This document shows positions 50,682-60,485 of a DNA stretch of 64,000 bases, piece by piece. A program made the translations under genes and the position numbers. The stretch is from assembly GCA_963675945.1 (NCBI GenBank), contig OY780932.1, positions 1,488,001 to 1,552,000 on the forward strand. The letters are read 5' to 3'. The notes under the pieces are model-generated. The model saw only the letters and a program-made list of their open reading frames with translations. It was not told the DNA's origin and ran no database searches. Position 1 is the first letter of the stretch. Each line of letters starts with the position of its first letter. This stretch comes from G963556115 sp963675945. Its GTDB lineage: Bacteria > Planctomycetota > SZUA-567.

Positions 50682-51371
50682 ATGCCTGCGAGTTCAGCTA
50701 AATCGCCAGTGGCTATTTTGAATAGTTTTAAAAAGGGGAGTCTCTCCCCAAAGCCTATGTCGGCTTTTCTAAGACTGATATTTGCCATAGCCAGTGAAGG
50801 GAATGATCCCGTTGCGGCGATGCGCGGTATTGAGGGAATAGAAGCTAATTTTATTGACTGGAATGAATGTCGTGTTGCCCGCTGGGTTGAGATAGCCAGA
50901 GCTATGGATCCGCTGCCTAATGCCGATAAGATTGCTATGCGTATCAAGGATATGCTCAATAGACTCTTTGATCGTAAAGGGATGCTGACCCTCGATTTCT
51001 GCGTCGAACTCAAGATATCTGAGGCGAAGAAGTTTCTGAATGAGTTGGATCTCATGCTTCCCAAGCAGGAGGTGGGGATGATATTGTATTATTATCATCC
51101 GACAATGACCGTACCGGTTACGCCGGAGGGGCTGGAAGTGGCTAAGAAGTATGGTTTGATAGCTAAGAGTGGTGATAAGTCGCATTTGCAGAAGGTCTTT
51201 GCCAAGCTTGAGCATCAGGAAGCCCTTGATTTGTTGCATTATCTGGAGTTAGAAGCGGTAACCGGTAATCCCGCGCCTGTAAGCGAGGAGAGTACAGCAA
51301 CCAAGACAGCTGCCACGAAGAAGGTGGCCAAGAAGAAGACGACGAAGAAAAAGGTCGCTAAAAAGGTTTGA
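50682..51371 (+). CDS. Endonuclease III-like helical protein with lysine-rich tail
   Basis: The protein of 229 residues starts behind TAGGAGA. The segment EANFIDWNECRVARWVEIARAMDPLPNADKIAMRIKDMLNRLFDRKGMLTLDFC resembles the helical part of endonuclease III/HhH-GPD glycosylases. The Lys and Asp catalytic residues, and the C-terminal Fe-S cysteines, are not found. The last 30 residues are lysine/alanine/threonine-rich (TKKVAKKKTTKKKVAKKV), like histone H1-type tails. Similar proteins occur in PVC bacteria, as far as I remember. A non-enzymatic DNA-binding role is likely. Confidence 0.7.
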   Translation: MPASSAKSPVAILNSFKKGSLSPKPMSAFLRLIFAIASEGNDPVAAMRGIEGIEANFIDWNECRVARWVEIARAMDPLPNADKIAMRIKDMLNRLFDRKGMLTLDFCVELKISEAKKFLNELDLMLPKQEVGMILYYYHPTMTVPVTPEGLEVAKKYGLIAKSGDKSHLQKVFAKLEHQEALDLLHYLELEAVTGNPAPVSEESTATKTAATKKVAKKKTTKKKVAKKV

Positions 51372-51439
51372 GCCCGGGTCGCTAGTCAGAGATAATATAT
51401 TTTGTTGATTATGAAGATAGATTTAGATGGGAAATAACT

Positions 51440-52312
51440 ATGCCTGAATTAATGATTGGGCTGCCAAAGGGTAGTCTACAGGAATCGACTTTTGCATTAC
51501 TGAAAAATGCCGGCTGGGAATTCAATGTCCGTTCACGGAATTACTATCCGACATGTAATGATCCGGAGATCAGTGCGATGCTGGCGCGCCCGCAGGAGAT
51601 GAGCCGCTATGTGGATCGCGGAGCAATGGATGTGGCTATTACCGGGCTGGATTGGGTTTTGGAGAATCAGTCTGAGGTTGAAGTGCTGGAAAGACTGGTC
51701 TATGCCAAGGCAACGCGTAAGCCGGTGCGCTGGGTATTGGCGGTGCCGGAGGATAGTGATTATCGCTCGGCTCAGGATCTGGAAGGAAAGGTGATCAGTA
51801 CCGAGGTGGTAGGGCTTACTCAGCGTTTCTTCAAAGAACGTGGGGTAAATGTTGAGGTTGAATTTTCTCATGGTGCTACCGAGGTCAAGGTGCCGCATCT
51901 GGCTGATGCGATTGTCGATGTTACTGAGACCGGAAGCAGCCTTGTAGCCAATAAACTTAGAATTATCGAGACTATCCAGGAGTCTGTAACCGTTATTATC
52001 GCCAATAAGGATGCGTATAAGGACTCATGGAAGAAACCGAAGATTGATGCGCTCTGTCTTATGCTCAAGGGTGCGCTTGATGCCAAGGAGAAGGTGCTGC
52101 TGAAGATGAATGTTCCACAGGCAAGGCTGGATGAAGTCCTGAAAAACCTGCCGGCTCTGACCTCGCCTACAGTAAATAATCTAGCTACTGCTAACTGGGT
52201 GGCGGTTGAGACTATTGCCGATGAAGCGCAGGTTAGAGTGCTTATTCCGGCGCTCAAGGCCAGCGGGGCAGAAGGAATAATTGAGCTGCCGCTGAACAAG
52301 GTGATTATGTAA
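51440..52312 (+). CDS. hisG: ATP phosphoribosyltransferase, long form
   Basis: The protein of 290 residues has the opening MIGLPKGSLQESTFALLKNAGWEF, the PRPP/ATP-binding EFSHGATEVKVPHLADAIVDVTETGSSL, and a C-terminal regulatory ACT-like domain (KMNVPQARLDEVLKNLPALTSPTVNNLATANWVAVETIADEAQV) typical of the long HisG that histidine inhibits. It is the first enzyme of histidine synthesis. No other his gene is close by. It follows the endonuclease III-like gene by 68 bp. Confidence 0.95.
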   Translation: MPELMIGLPKGSLQESTFALLKNAGWEFNVRSRNYYPTCNDPEISAMLARPQEMSRYVDRGAMDVAITGLDWVLENQSEVEVLERLVYAKATRKPVRWVLAVPEDSDYRSAQDLEGKVISTEVVGLTQRFFKERGVNVEVEFSHGATEVKVPHLADAIVDVTETGSSLVANKLRIIETIQESVTVIIANKDAYKDSWKKPKIDALCLMLKGALDAKEKVLLKMNVPQARLDEVLKNLPALTSPTVNNLATANWVAVETIADEAQVRVLIPALKASGAEGIIELPLNKVIM

Positions 52313-52342
52313 GCAAAGAACTTTTTGTTTATGCAGATATTT

Positions 52343-52376
52343 CCGGCTTTTCGTTGAGGAGCCGGTTTATTTTTGT
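52343..52376 (+). terminator. Terminator after hisG
   Basis: CCGGCT and AGCCGG flank a 11-nt loop and are followed by TTTATTTTTG, 30 bp after the hisG stop. Confidence 0.75.
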
Positions 52377-52610
52377 CTAGTTTTTACCCTGGCGGCGAGA
52401 GGTACTGCCGTGTAGGATGTTTCACGTAGGCCGGCGCAAAACATGTTCTGAGTGGGGATTATTGGAGTATGGCGGTGAATTAACGCCTCTAATTTGTGCT
52501 TCCTAACATAAAAACAATTTGCTTTTTTTTGAAAAAAGTATCAAAATGATTTTATGTGTGAATATTACATTATAGTTTTGAATTGTTAACGATGATTAGG
52601 AGAGATACAG

Positions 52611-55103
52611 ATGTCTAATGAGAACACTATCTGCAGTAGACAGGGCGAGGATGCTCAGTCGCTGGCGAGAGGTTTTGCCGAACACTTGAAGTATACCCTC
52701 TGTAATGACCGCTATACCGCAACTGAGCAGGATAAGTATCAGGCTCTGGCTCTGGCTGTCAGAGACAGACTGATAGATAGATGGCTCAAGACACAGCAGA
52801 CTCATCATGATAAGAATGCGAAGCGGGTGTACTATCTATCAATGGAGTTTCTGATGGGTAGAGCCCTCGGAAATAATGTCATCAACCTGCAGATCGAGGA
52901 AGAGTTGACTGTAGCGCTGGAGGAGATGGGAATCTCGTATGACGATTTGCGTGAGGAGGAGAGCGACGCGGGGCTGGGTAATGGTGGCTTGGGACGTCTG
53001 GCAGCGTGTTTTCTTGATTCGATGGCAACTCTTGATCTTCCCGCTTTCGGTTATGGCTTGCGTTATGACTATGGTATCTTCCGGCAGGAGATTGAGAACG
53101 GTTACCAGGTAGAGCAGCCTGATGAGTGGCTCCGTGACGGAGACCCCTGGGAGATTATCCACCCTGATATCGCGGTCGAGGTAAACTTTGGCGGACGGGT
53201 GCATGATGGTTATGACGGTAAGAAGTACTGGGTGGACACTACCAAGATTATCGGTGAGCCACATGATATGCCGATTGTCGGTTATGGCGGTAAGACGGTT
53301 AATACGCTGCGCCTGTGGCGGAGTAAGGCGGCTGAAGAGTTCAATCTTGAGGACTTCAACCAGGGCGAGTATATTGCGGCGGTAAGTAGTAAGTTCGGGG
53401 CGGAGAACCTTACCAAGGTACTCTATCCGAATGACTGTTTCTACCTCGGCAAGGAGCTGCGCCTTAAACAGCAGTACTTCTTTGTCTGCTGCTCGCTTCA
53501 TGATATTCTGCGTCGGTTCAAGAGTACTGGTAAACCGATTGAGGAACTGCCTAATATGGCGGCAATTCAGATGAATGATACCCATCCGTCGATCGCGGTT
53601 GCAGAACTTATGCGTATCCTTATCGATGATTATGAATTGGAATGGGGTAAGGCCTGGGATATTACGGTCAAGACCATGGGCTATACCAACCATACCCTGA
53701 TGCCGGAAGCGCTTGAAAAATGGGGTGTGCCGATGTTTGAGAAGCTACTGCCGCGGCATCTGCAGATTATCTATGAAATCAATGCTAAATTCCTGCAAGA
53801 GGTTTCAACCAAATTCCCTGGGGATAATGAGCGTCTCAGTAGAATGAGCCTTATCCAAGAGGGTGAGACCAAGATGATCAGAATGGCACAGCTGGCTATC
53901 GTCGGTAGCCATTCTGTAAATGGCGTGGCTGCGTTGCATTCGGAACTGCTCAAGGAGTTCTTGGTGCCCGATTTTGCTCAGATGTATCCAGAGCGCTTCA
54001 ATAATAAGACCAATGGGGTAACCCAGAGACGCTTCCTGCTCAAGGCAAATCCGGCACTGGCAAACCTGATTACTGAGACGATAGGTGATGGCTGGATCAA
54101 GAATCTCGAAGAACTCAAGAAGCTGGTACCGTTTGCTGATAATAAGGAGTTTGTGGACAAATTCATGGCGGTAAAGCGTGAAGCCAAGATGATCTTTGTT
54201 GACTGGGCCAAGAAGCTCTATGGCATAGAGCTCAATCCAGATACTATCTTTGATACTCAGGTGAAGCGTCTGCACGAGTATAAGCGTCAGCTTTTGAATG
54301 CACTGCATATTATTGTGCTTTATAACCGCGTACGCAAGGGGCAGGAGATTGAACCTAGAACCTTCCTCTTTAGTGCCAAAGCTGCTCCGGGTTACTTTAT
54401 GGCCAAGCTGATTATCAAGTTGATCAATAATATTGCGGCAGTGGTCAATAATGATCCGGCTTCCAAGGGCAAGCTTACTGTCTACTTTGTGCCGAATTAT
54501 CGGGTCTCTTCAGCTGAGAAGATTATCCCCGCCACCGATGTCAGTGAGCAGATATCGACAGCTGGTACCGAGGCTTCTGGTACCGGGAATATGAAATTCA
54601 TGATGAATGGTGCGGTTACCATCGGTACTCTGGACGGGGCGAATGTAGAGATTGTTGAAGAGGTGGGTGATGAGAATGCCTTCATCTTCGGCCTTAAGGC
54701 GCATGAGGTGGAAGCGCTACGGGAGAAGGGGTATAACCCTTATGATTATTACCAGGCAAATTCAGAGGTTAAGAACGCAGTAGATCTGCTCTTCTCTGGG
54801 CATTTCAATATTAATGAGCCGGGAATCTTTGAGCCAATTCGTGAAACTATCTTTGAAAATGGCGATTATTATATGTTGATGGCTGATTTGGCTTCATATA
54901 TTAAAGCTCAGGAAGAGGTAGAAAAAGCTTATCAAGATAAGCAGCGTTGGGCCAAGATGGCGATCCTCAATGTTGCCCGTTCCGGTAAGTTCTCTTCTGA
55001 TAGAACTATTCGTCAGTACGCGGAGGAGGTTTGGGGTGTGGCTCCATGTGAGGTGGGAGAGGTTAATAGCTCGAATAATCCGGTGGAAGAGTTTAAGAAA
55101 TAA
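52611..55103 (+). CDS. glgP: Glycogen/maltodextrin phosphorylase
   Basis: The protein of 830 residues is full length. YYLSMEFLMGRALGNNVINL and AGLGNGGLGRLAACFLDSMATL mark the N-terminal half; MNDTHPSIAVAELMRIL and RLHEYKRQLLNALHII the middle; and EASGTGNMKFMMNGAVTIGTLDGANVEI contains the PLP-binding Lys. It removes glucose-1-phosphate from glycogen. TAGGAGAGA precedes the ATG. A 300-bp gap separates it from hisG. Confidence 0.97.
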   Translation: MSNENTICSRQGEDAQSLARGFAEHLKYTLCNDRYTATEQDKYQALALAVRDRLIDRWLKTQQTHHDKNAKRVYYLSMEFLMGRALGNNVINLQIEEELTVALEEMGISYDDLREEESDAGLGNGGLGRLAACFLDSMATLDLPAFGYGLRYDYGIFRQEIENGYQVEQPDEWLRDGDPWEIIHPDIAVEVNFGGRVHDGYDGKKYWVDTTKIIGEPHDMPIVGYGGKTVNTLRLWRSKAAEEFNLEDFNQGEYIAAVSSKFGAENLTKVLYPNDCFYLGKELRLKQQYFFVCCSLHDILRRFKSTGKPIEELPNMAAIQMNDTHPSIAVAELMRILIDDYELEWGKAWDITVKTMGYTNHTLMPEALEKWGVPMFEKLLPRHLQIIYEINAKFLQEVSTKFPGDNERLSRMSLIQEGETKMIRMAQLAIVGSHSVNGVAALHSELLKEFLVPDFAQMYPERFNNKTNGVTQRRFLLKANPALANLITETIGDGWIKNLEELKKLVPFADNKEFVDKFMAVKREAKMIFVDWAKKLYGIELNPDTIFDTQVKRLHEYKRQLLNALHIIVLYNRVRKGQEIEPRTFLFSAKAAPGYFMAKLIIKLINNIAAVVNNDPASKGKLTVYFVPNYRVSSAEKIIPATDVSEQISTAGTEASGTGNMKFMMNGAVTIGTLDGANVEIVEEVGDENAFIFGLKAHEVEALREKGYNPYDYYQANSEVKNAVDLLFSGHFNINEPGIFEPIRETIFENGDYYMLMADLASYIKAQEEVEKAYQDKQRWAKMAILNVARSGKFSSDRTIRQYAEEVWGVAPCEVGEVNSSNNPVEEFKK

Positions 55104-55137
55104 CTTATATTATTTTCATCTGTTATAAGTGGTTTTT

Positions 55138-55170
55138 ACGACCCTTGCTGAGTATTTCAGCAAGGGTCGT
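55138..55170 (+). terminator. Stem-loop after glgP
   Basis: A perfect 14-bp stem ACGACCCTTGCTGA/TCAGCAAGGGTCGT with a 5-nt loop lies 34 bp after the glgP stop. No T-run follows; TTTTT precedes the stem, so it may also work on the other strand. Confidence 0.65.
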
Positions 55171-55333
55171 GACTAAATATTCTGGGATTTGAGTCTAGGT
55201 GGAGCCTGGCAAAACAGCTTGACTAGCAGGGCTTTATACATACAATATAACAGATTTTATAGAGCTGGTCGGTATGGGGAGAATACAGCCCAGCAGGAGT
55301 AGTAATACAAAAAAGGAATGGAGGGAATAGTCA

Positions 55334-57652
55334 ATGAACAGTAATGGTGTGCATGGAGCTGGTGGTGGCGCTTGCCATGGAAATGCAGATAATACTTATT
55401 CGATTGCTGATATCGATGATCAGGAATTAAATAAGATTCAGCGTAAAGAGGATATCTCACCTACTATCAAGGAGTTTGAGATTTATTGCCCGGCGATTAG
55501 TCACTTTTGCAAGGCAGGGCAGTTTATTGTAGTCAGAGCGAGTGAGACTGGAGAACGGGTGCCGTTGACGATTGCGGATTACTCGGTTGAGCGCGGTACG
55601 ATAACTATAGTGGTGCAGATTGTCGGGGTGGCTTCGGCAAAGATCGATAAGCTCGGAGTGGGAGATCGTTTTCTCGATGTGGTCGGGCCGCTCGGGCATG
55701 AGAGTGAGATAGCAAATTTCGGGACGGTGGTCTGTATCGGCGGTGGCCTCGGGATTGCCCCTATTGCGCCGATTCAGAAGGCATTGAAGGAAGCTGGGAA
55801 TAAGATCTACAGTATCTCAGGGGGCAGGAGCAAGGACTTTATCTTCTGGGAGGAGCGCTCGCGGGCGACAGCGGACAAGTTCTTCCCGGTGACCGATGAC
55901 GGTAGCTATGGGGACAAGGGTTTTGTAACTGATGTCTTGAAAAAGATAATCGACTCGGGTGAGCAGATAGATCGGGTGATTGCTATCGGACCGCCGATAA
56001 TGATGAAGGTCGTGGCTGATCTTACTCGGGAGTATGGAATTAAGACTATAGTCTCTCTCAACTCCATTATGGTTGACGGCACGGGGATGTGTGGCGGCTG
56101 CCGGGTTGAAGTAGGGGGCGAGACCAAGTTTACCTGTGTGGATGGTCCCGAATTTGACGCCCATGAGGTCAATTTTGGATTGTTGTTTCAGCGTCTGGGT
56201 ACGTATAAGGATACAGAGCGGAGCCTGCATAATGAGTATACCGCGGCAGAAGAGGAGAAAGCGGAAAGAACTGGCGGACGGATAGAGATGCCGGTGCAGG
56301 ATCCAGAGGTGCGGCGGAAGAACTTTTCGGAGGTGGCTCTGGGGTATACTCCGGAGATGGCTATTGCTGAGGCGTCGCGTTGTATTCAGTGCAAGAATCC
56401 GCAGTGTGTCAAGGGTTGTCCGGTGAATGTGGCGATTCCGGAATTCATCCGGCTTATCGCTGCGGGTGACTTTATTGCTGCGGCAAATAAGATCAAAGAG
56501 ACCAATAATCTGCCAGCGGTCTGCGGGCGGGTATGTCCGCAGGAGAGTCAGTGTGAAGCGCGGTGTGTGCTCGGAGTGAAGGGTGAACCGGTAGCCATCG
56601 GCAGGCTGGAGCGCTTTGCGGCGGATACGGCTGCAGCAAGTGGTGATACTGCGGCGCTCCCTGATATCAAACAGAGTGGTTTCAAGGTGGCGGTTGTGGG
56701 GGCGGGGCCGGCAGGTCTGGCGGCGAGTGCGGATCTGGCGCGGCTGGGGCATGAGGTTACGGTCTTTGAGGCGCTCCATACCGCCGGCGGGGTACTCGCG
56801 TACGGAATTCCGGAATTCAGGTTGCCCAAGGCTATTGTCAAACGTGAATGCAGCTTCCTGGAGCAGCTTGGGGTGCGTTTCCGCTACGATATGCCAATTG
56901 GAGCGACTATTGGAGTTCCTGGGCTTATGCAGAGCGGGTATGACGCTGTCTTTATCGGCTCGGGTGCTGGGCTGCCGCATTTTATGCATATCCCGGGAGA
57001 GAATCTCAATGGGGTTTACTCGTCGAATGAATTTTTGACCCGGATTAACTTGATGAAGGCGTATCACGAGGATTATGATACCCCGGTACTTCGGCGTAAG
57101 AATGTGGCGGTTGTCGGTGGCGGTAATGTGGCGATGGATGCGGCGCGGTCGGCGCTCAGGCTCGGGGCGGATAATGTTTATATTCTGTATCGGCGCGGGC
57201 GGAGCGAGATGCCGGCGCGCCTGGAAGAGGTGGAGCATGCCCTGGAAGAGGGTGTGTGCCTCAAGGAATTGACCGCGCCGCTGGAGATTTACGGTACCGA
57301 GGACGGCTGGGTAAAGGGCGTGCGCTGCCAGGTAATGGAGCTGGGAGAGGAGGATAGCTCGGGTCGTCGGAGGCCGGTGCCAGTGGCGGGTGAGGAGTAT
57401 GACATAGCGGTGGAAGAGGTTATTGTAGCGATTGGGCAGGGGCCGAATCCGATACTGACTCGCAAGTGGCCGGAGCTTGAGCTCACCGAGCGGGGTAATA
57501 TCAAGGTCGACGATAAACTGATGACCAGTGTTGACGGGGTCTTCTCGGGTGGTGATATTGTCACCGGGGCAGCGACGGTGATTCTGGCGATGGGCGCCGG
57601 CAAAGAGGCGGCAGCTAATATTGATGCATATCTGCGAAATAAACAGGTGTAG
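55334..57652 (+). CDS. Fused NfnA-NfnB-type ferredoxin:NADP oxidoreductase / GltA-like protein
   Basis: The protein of 772 residues starts behind AGGGAATA. Residues 1-20 form a Gly/His/Cys-rich leader. Residues 30-300 resemble PyrK/SudB (VPLTIADYSVERGTITIVVQIVGVASAKI for FAD, GLGIAPIAPIQKAL for NAD, and the 2Fe-2S cysteines in GTGMCGGCRV and TKFTCVDG). Residues 330-770 resemble the GltD-like NfnB (CIQCKNPQCVKGCP, VAVVGAGPAGLAASADLARLGHEVTVFE, NVAVVGGGNVAMDAARSALRLG). Separate subunits form the electron-bifurcating NADH-dependent NADP reductase. Joining both in one chain is known in some bacteria but is not the common form. Its role here is probably to balance NADH, NADPH and ferredoxin. Confidence 0.88.
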   Translation: MNSNGVHGAGGGACHGNADNTYSIADIDDQELNKIQRKEDISPTIKEFEIYCPAISHFCKAGQFIVVRASETGERVPLTIADYSVERGTITIVVQIVGVASAKIDKLGVGDRFLDVVGPLGHESEIANFGTVVCIGGGLGIAPIAPIQKALKEAGNKIYSISGGRSKDFIFWEERSRATADKFFPVTDDGSYGDKGFVTDVLKKIIDSGEQIDRVIAIGPPIMMKVVADLTREYGIKTIVSLNSIMVDGTGMCGGCRVEVGGETKFTCVDGPEFDAHEVNFGLLFQRLGTYKDTERSLHNEYTAAEEEKAERTGGRIEMPVQDPEVRRKNFSEVALGYTPEMAIAEASRCIQCKNPQCVKGCPVNVAIPEFIRLIAAGDFIAAANKIKETNNLPAVCGRVCPQESQCEARCVLGVKGEPVAIGRLERFAADTAAASGDTAALPDIKQSGFKVAVVGAGPAGLAASADLARLGHEVTVFEALHTAGGVLAYGIPEFRLPKAIVKRECSFLEQLGVRFRYDMPIGATIGVPGLMQSGYDAVFIGSGAGLPHFMHIPGENLNGVYSSNEFLTRINLMKAYHEDYDTPVLRRKNVAVVGGGNVAMDAARSALRLGADNVYILYRRGRSEMPARLEEVEHALEEGVCLKELTAPLEIYGTEDGWVKGVRCQVMELGEEDSSGRRRPVPVAGEEYDIAVEEVIVAIGQGPNPILTRKWPELELTERGNIKVDDKLMTSVDGVFSGGDIVTGAATVILAMGAGKEAAANIDAYLRNKQV

Positions 57653-57670
57653 AGAGGAACTGGGCGGAGA

Positions 57671-58375
57671 ATGGGTAATAATGTGGTACTGGCAATCGAG
57701 ACTTCGGCTCGTATCGGCGGTGTAGCGGTAGTGGGCGCCGGCGGCGAGGTGTTGGCGGAAGAGGTGCTTGAGGATGGTATGAAGCATGGCCGATTACTCC
57801 TGCCGGCTATCGACGGGGTGTTGACCAGAGCTGGTATCGCTCTGGCCGATCTCGGTGCGATCGCGGTGAGTATCGGGCCGGGTAGTTATACCGGAACTCG
57901 GGTGGGGGTGATTGCCGGTAAGACCCTCGCTTTTGCCGCTGGGGTGCAGGTTGTGCCGGTCTCCAGCCTGGAGGCTCTGGCGCTGGCTTCAGGCTGCAGA
58001 GGGGGTATAGTGGTACCTCTGCAGTTTGCCAGGAGTGACGAGCTGTATACCGGGGTTTACCGGGTCGGTGAGGATCTCCGTACCGAGGAGTTGGTGGCAG
58101 ATATCGCTCTTGAGCCGGGGTTGGTCAAGGAGATGGTGGCTAACTTTGAGGTGGATTGCTTTATCGGCTCCGGTCTGGAGCGCTTTGAGGAGGAGTTTGC
58201 CGGGTATCGGGAGCAGGGGCTAGACTTTATTACTCAGCTCCAGGCAGCTCCGGCGAGTTGTGTCGGGAAGGTGGCGCAGGCACAGCTTGACCGGGCGCAG
58301 GATCCGTTAGCGGTTGAGCCGGTCTATATGCGCCGCGACAGCTCTCCCTGTACCTTCGAACGTTTTCATAAGTAA
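57671..58375 (+). CDS. tsaB: tRNA threonylcarbamoyladenosine synthesis protein TsaB
   Basis: The protein of 234 residues opens VVLAIETSARIGGVAVV and has KHGRLLLPAIDGVLTRAGIALADLGAIAVSIGPGSYTGTRVGVIAGKTLAFA, the TsaB pattern. TsaB is the partner that lets TsaD make t6A at position 37 of tRNAs. It follows the fused oxidoreductase by 18 bp with GAGAGGAAC and GGCGGAG before the ATG. It ends the operon. Confidence 0.95.
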   Translation: MGNNVVLAIETSARIGGVAVVGAGGEVLAEEVLEDGMKHGRLLLPAIDGVLTRAGIALADLGAIAVSIGPGSYTGTRVGVIAGKTLAFAAGVQVVPVSSLEALALASGCRGGIVVPLQFARSDELYTGVYRVGEDLRTEELVADIALEPGLVKEMVANFEVDCFIGSGLERFEEEFAGYREQGLDFITQLQAAPASCVGKVAQAQLDRAQDPLAVEPVYMRRDSSPCTFERFHK

Positions 58376-58692
58376 CCGCGCTGCACGTGTAAGATATCGG
58401 TTACAATAAAAGGGCGCGTGCGGTTTGCTGCTAAGATATATGCGAATTCCAATCCGGTTAGGGATGAGTCGAGCGCAGGTTATTTTAAAAAGTATGTTGC
58501 TGCTTCAGTAGCGAAAATATAATATCAGTAAAAACATGTAGTTATTGCTTTAAAAAAACAGATTATCTCTGGGTATTTATAAACTTCAGGTAAAATTTGT
58601 AAAAAAGTCATTGTTATATTGATGCGATATATGTTACTGTGGTTTTCAGTATCAACTAAGTAGTTAGATTTTGACCTTGTGAGGATAGGGTA
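58376..58692. other. Intergenic region after tsaB
   Basis: About 315 bp without a gene or a clear terminator. It must contain the promoter of the HD gene. Confidence 0.5.
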
Positions 58693-59505
58693 ATGATTGA
58701 TATTGGGGTTAGAGATAAGCTCTTTAGTAAGTATGACGCTTATGTTGACAGCTTTCGCAGTGCCGGTCAGCTCGATCCGATGTCGCAACTCAAGGTTGAG
58801 CATAGCAAGCGGGTGGCGGCGAATGCCAAGCTGATAGCTGATTATAATGGATTTACCGAGACCATGATAGTTCTCGCTGAGGTCTGTGGGTTGCTTCATG
58901 ATGTTGGCAGGTATGGCCAGCTCAAGCGTTACGGTACTTTTAAGGATGCTGATTCGATCAATCATGGGGAATTTGGTTATACTGAACTGCTCCGTCTGGG
59001 TTGGCTTGAACAGCTCCCGCAGAAGGTTCAAGAGTGTGTGTTGGTAGCGACGCGACTGCATAATGTTCGCGAGATTCCGTTGGAGCTTGAAGATGAGACT
59101 CTACTTACTTTTTTGAAGCTGGTCAGGGATAGTGATAAACTTGACATCTATTATGTTTTTTATGATGCTATAGAGAATAATAATTTGCAGAAATACCCGG
59201 AAATTGTGCATAATCTTGACCTTGAATCTGAGCCTACGCCGTCAATAGTTGATTCTTTACTTACAGATCCAATGCATGCTATCAGCTATAAAGAGGCGAA
59301 ATCCATGGCTGATTTTCTCTTGATACAGGTGCAGTGGAGTTATGATATGCACTCTTTAGGCAGCTATAAGATAATGTCCGAACGGGAGTTGTTGCCCCGG
59401 ATGACTCGGATAATGCCGCATATGCAAAACCCCAGGGTGAAGCAGATATTCGAGGCGGCAATCGGTAATGTTGCCCAGTCGCTCTTAGAGCATGCTCGGG
59501 GGTAG
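58693..59505 (+). CDS. HD domain protein, unknown substrate
   Basis: The protein of 270 residues has the HD motif KVEHSKRVAANAKLIADYNG for the first His, VCGLLHDVGRYGQLKRYGTFKDADSINHGEFGYTEL for the HD pair and further His, and FLKLVRDSDKLDIYYVFYDAI for the last Asp. This pattern (VGRYGQ and a second His in the next helix) is that of uncharacterised HD hydrolases. GTGAGGATAGGG precedes the ATG. ParB follows 84 bp later in the same direction. Confidence 0.85.
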   Translation: MIDIGVRDKLFSKYDAYVDSFRSAGQLDPMSQLKVEHSKRVAANAKLIADYNGFTETMIVLAEVCGLLHDVGRYGQLKRYGTFKDADSINHGEFGYTELLRLGWLEQLPQKVQECVLVATRLHNVREIPLELEDETLLTFLKLVRDSDKLDIYYVFYDAIENNNLQKYPEIVHNLDLESEPTPSIVDSLLTDPMHAISYKEAKSMADFLLIQVQWSYDMHSLGSYKIMSERELLPRMTRIMPHMQNPRVKQIFEAAIGNVAQSLLEHARG

Positions 59506-59589
59506 GGGACTGGTTGTTTTTTAGGGGGTGATGGGGCGGTATTATAGGGATGATACGACAAAGAGATAGTAAGAAAGATCTGGAGACTG

Positions 59590-60483
59590 ATGGCTAAGAA
59601 GAAAGCACTGGGACGGGGATTGATGGGGCTGATCCCTCAAGGCAAGAGCACGGCTGGTGAAGAGGGTGAGGCGGAGAGTGTCGGCACCGGGGTTGAGCTT
59701 TTGAAAATTGCCGATATCAAGCCTTCGAAGTGGCAGCCGCGCAGCCATTTCAATCAGGAGAAGCTCGAGGAGCTTGCCGCTTCGATCCGTGAGCAGGGGC
59801 TGGTGCAGCCGCTGGTGGTCAGGCAGCAGGGCAAGGACATGTATGAGCTGGTTGCTGGAGAGCGGCGCCTGCGGGCAATGGCCTTACTCGGTTGGGAGGA
59901 GGCGCCGGCCTGTCTGCTTGATGCCAGTGATAATAAGATGCGAGAGCTGGCACTGGTAGAGAACCTGCAGCGTGATGACCTCAATGCGATCGAGACGGCG
60001 GTGGCATATGAACTACTCCAGGAGGAGGAAGGTCTGACCCATAACGATATCGGGCAGAAGCTGGGGATAAGCCGCGCCAAGGTTACCAATACTTTGCGCT
60101 TGCTCAATCTCCCGCATGAGGTGAAGAATCTGGTAGCTGAGGAGAAGATATCGGCGGCGCACGGCAGAACCCTGCTCGGGCTGAGCGATCCGCTCTCGCA
60201 GATCGAACTCGCGAAGCGGATAGTCGCTGAAGAACTCTCGGTGCATGAGATTGAAGAAGAGGTCAAGCGTATTAACACCCCTAAGTTAAGCCGCGCCAAG
60301 CCGCCGTTGCCGCAGGTGCAGGATAAGAATGTGCTCAGCCTTGAGGAACGGCTCTGTTCCTACTTTGGTGCCAAGGTGCAGGTAAAGGATAAGAAGGGCG
60401 TAGGGACGATAACTATCAAATATAACTCTCTGGATGAGGTGGCGGGCATTTTGGAGAAGCTCGGCATCAATGAGGAATTATAG
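59590..60483 (+). CDS. parB: Chromosome-partitioning protein ParB
   Basis: The protein of 297 residues begins KKKALGRGLMGLIPQGK, then IKPSKWQPRSHFNQEKLEELAASIREQGLVQPLVVRQQGKDMYELVAGERRLRAMALLGWEEAPACLL, which contains the GERR CTP/DNA clamp motif. The HTH DIGQKLGISRAKVTNTLRLLNLP follows. It loads SMC and links parS sites to ParA. No ParA is next to it within this window. It is followed by the membrane HTH protein with 2 bp between. Confidence 0.96.
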   Translation: MAKKKALGRGLMGLIPQGKSTAGEEGEAESVGTGVELLKIADIKPSKWQPRSHFNQEKLEELAASIREQGLVQPLVVRQQGKDMYELVAGERRLRAMALLGWEEAPACLLDASDNKMRELALVENLQRDDLNAIETAVAYELLQEEEGLTHNDIGQKLGISRAKVTNTLRLLNLPHEVKNLVAEEKISAAHGRTLLGLSDPLSQIELAKRIVAEELSVHEIEEEVKRINTPKLSRAKPPLPQVQDKNVLSLEERLCSYFGAKVQVKDKKGVGTITIKYNSLDEVAGILEKLGINEEL

Positions 60484-60485
60484 CT

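Noticed and set aside
55817..57787. 656-residue antisense ORF over the fused oxidoreductase gene
   Set aside because: Its frame is the complement of a strongly coding gene; its residue composition (many Arg, His and Thr) is that of antisense noise.
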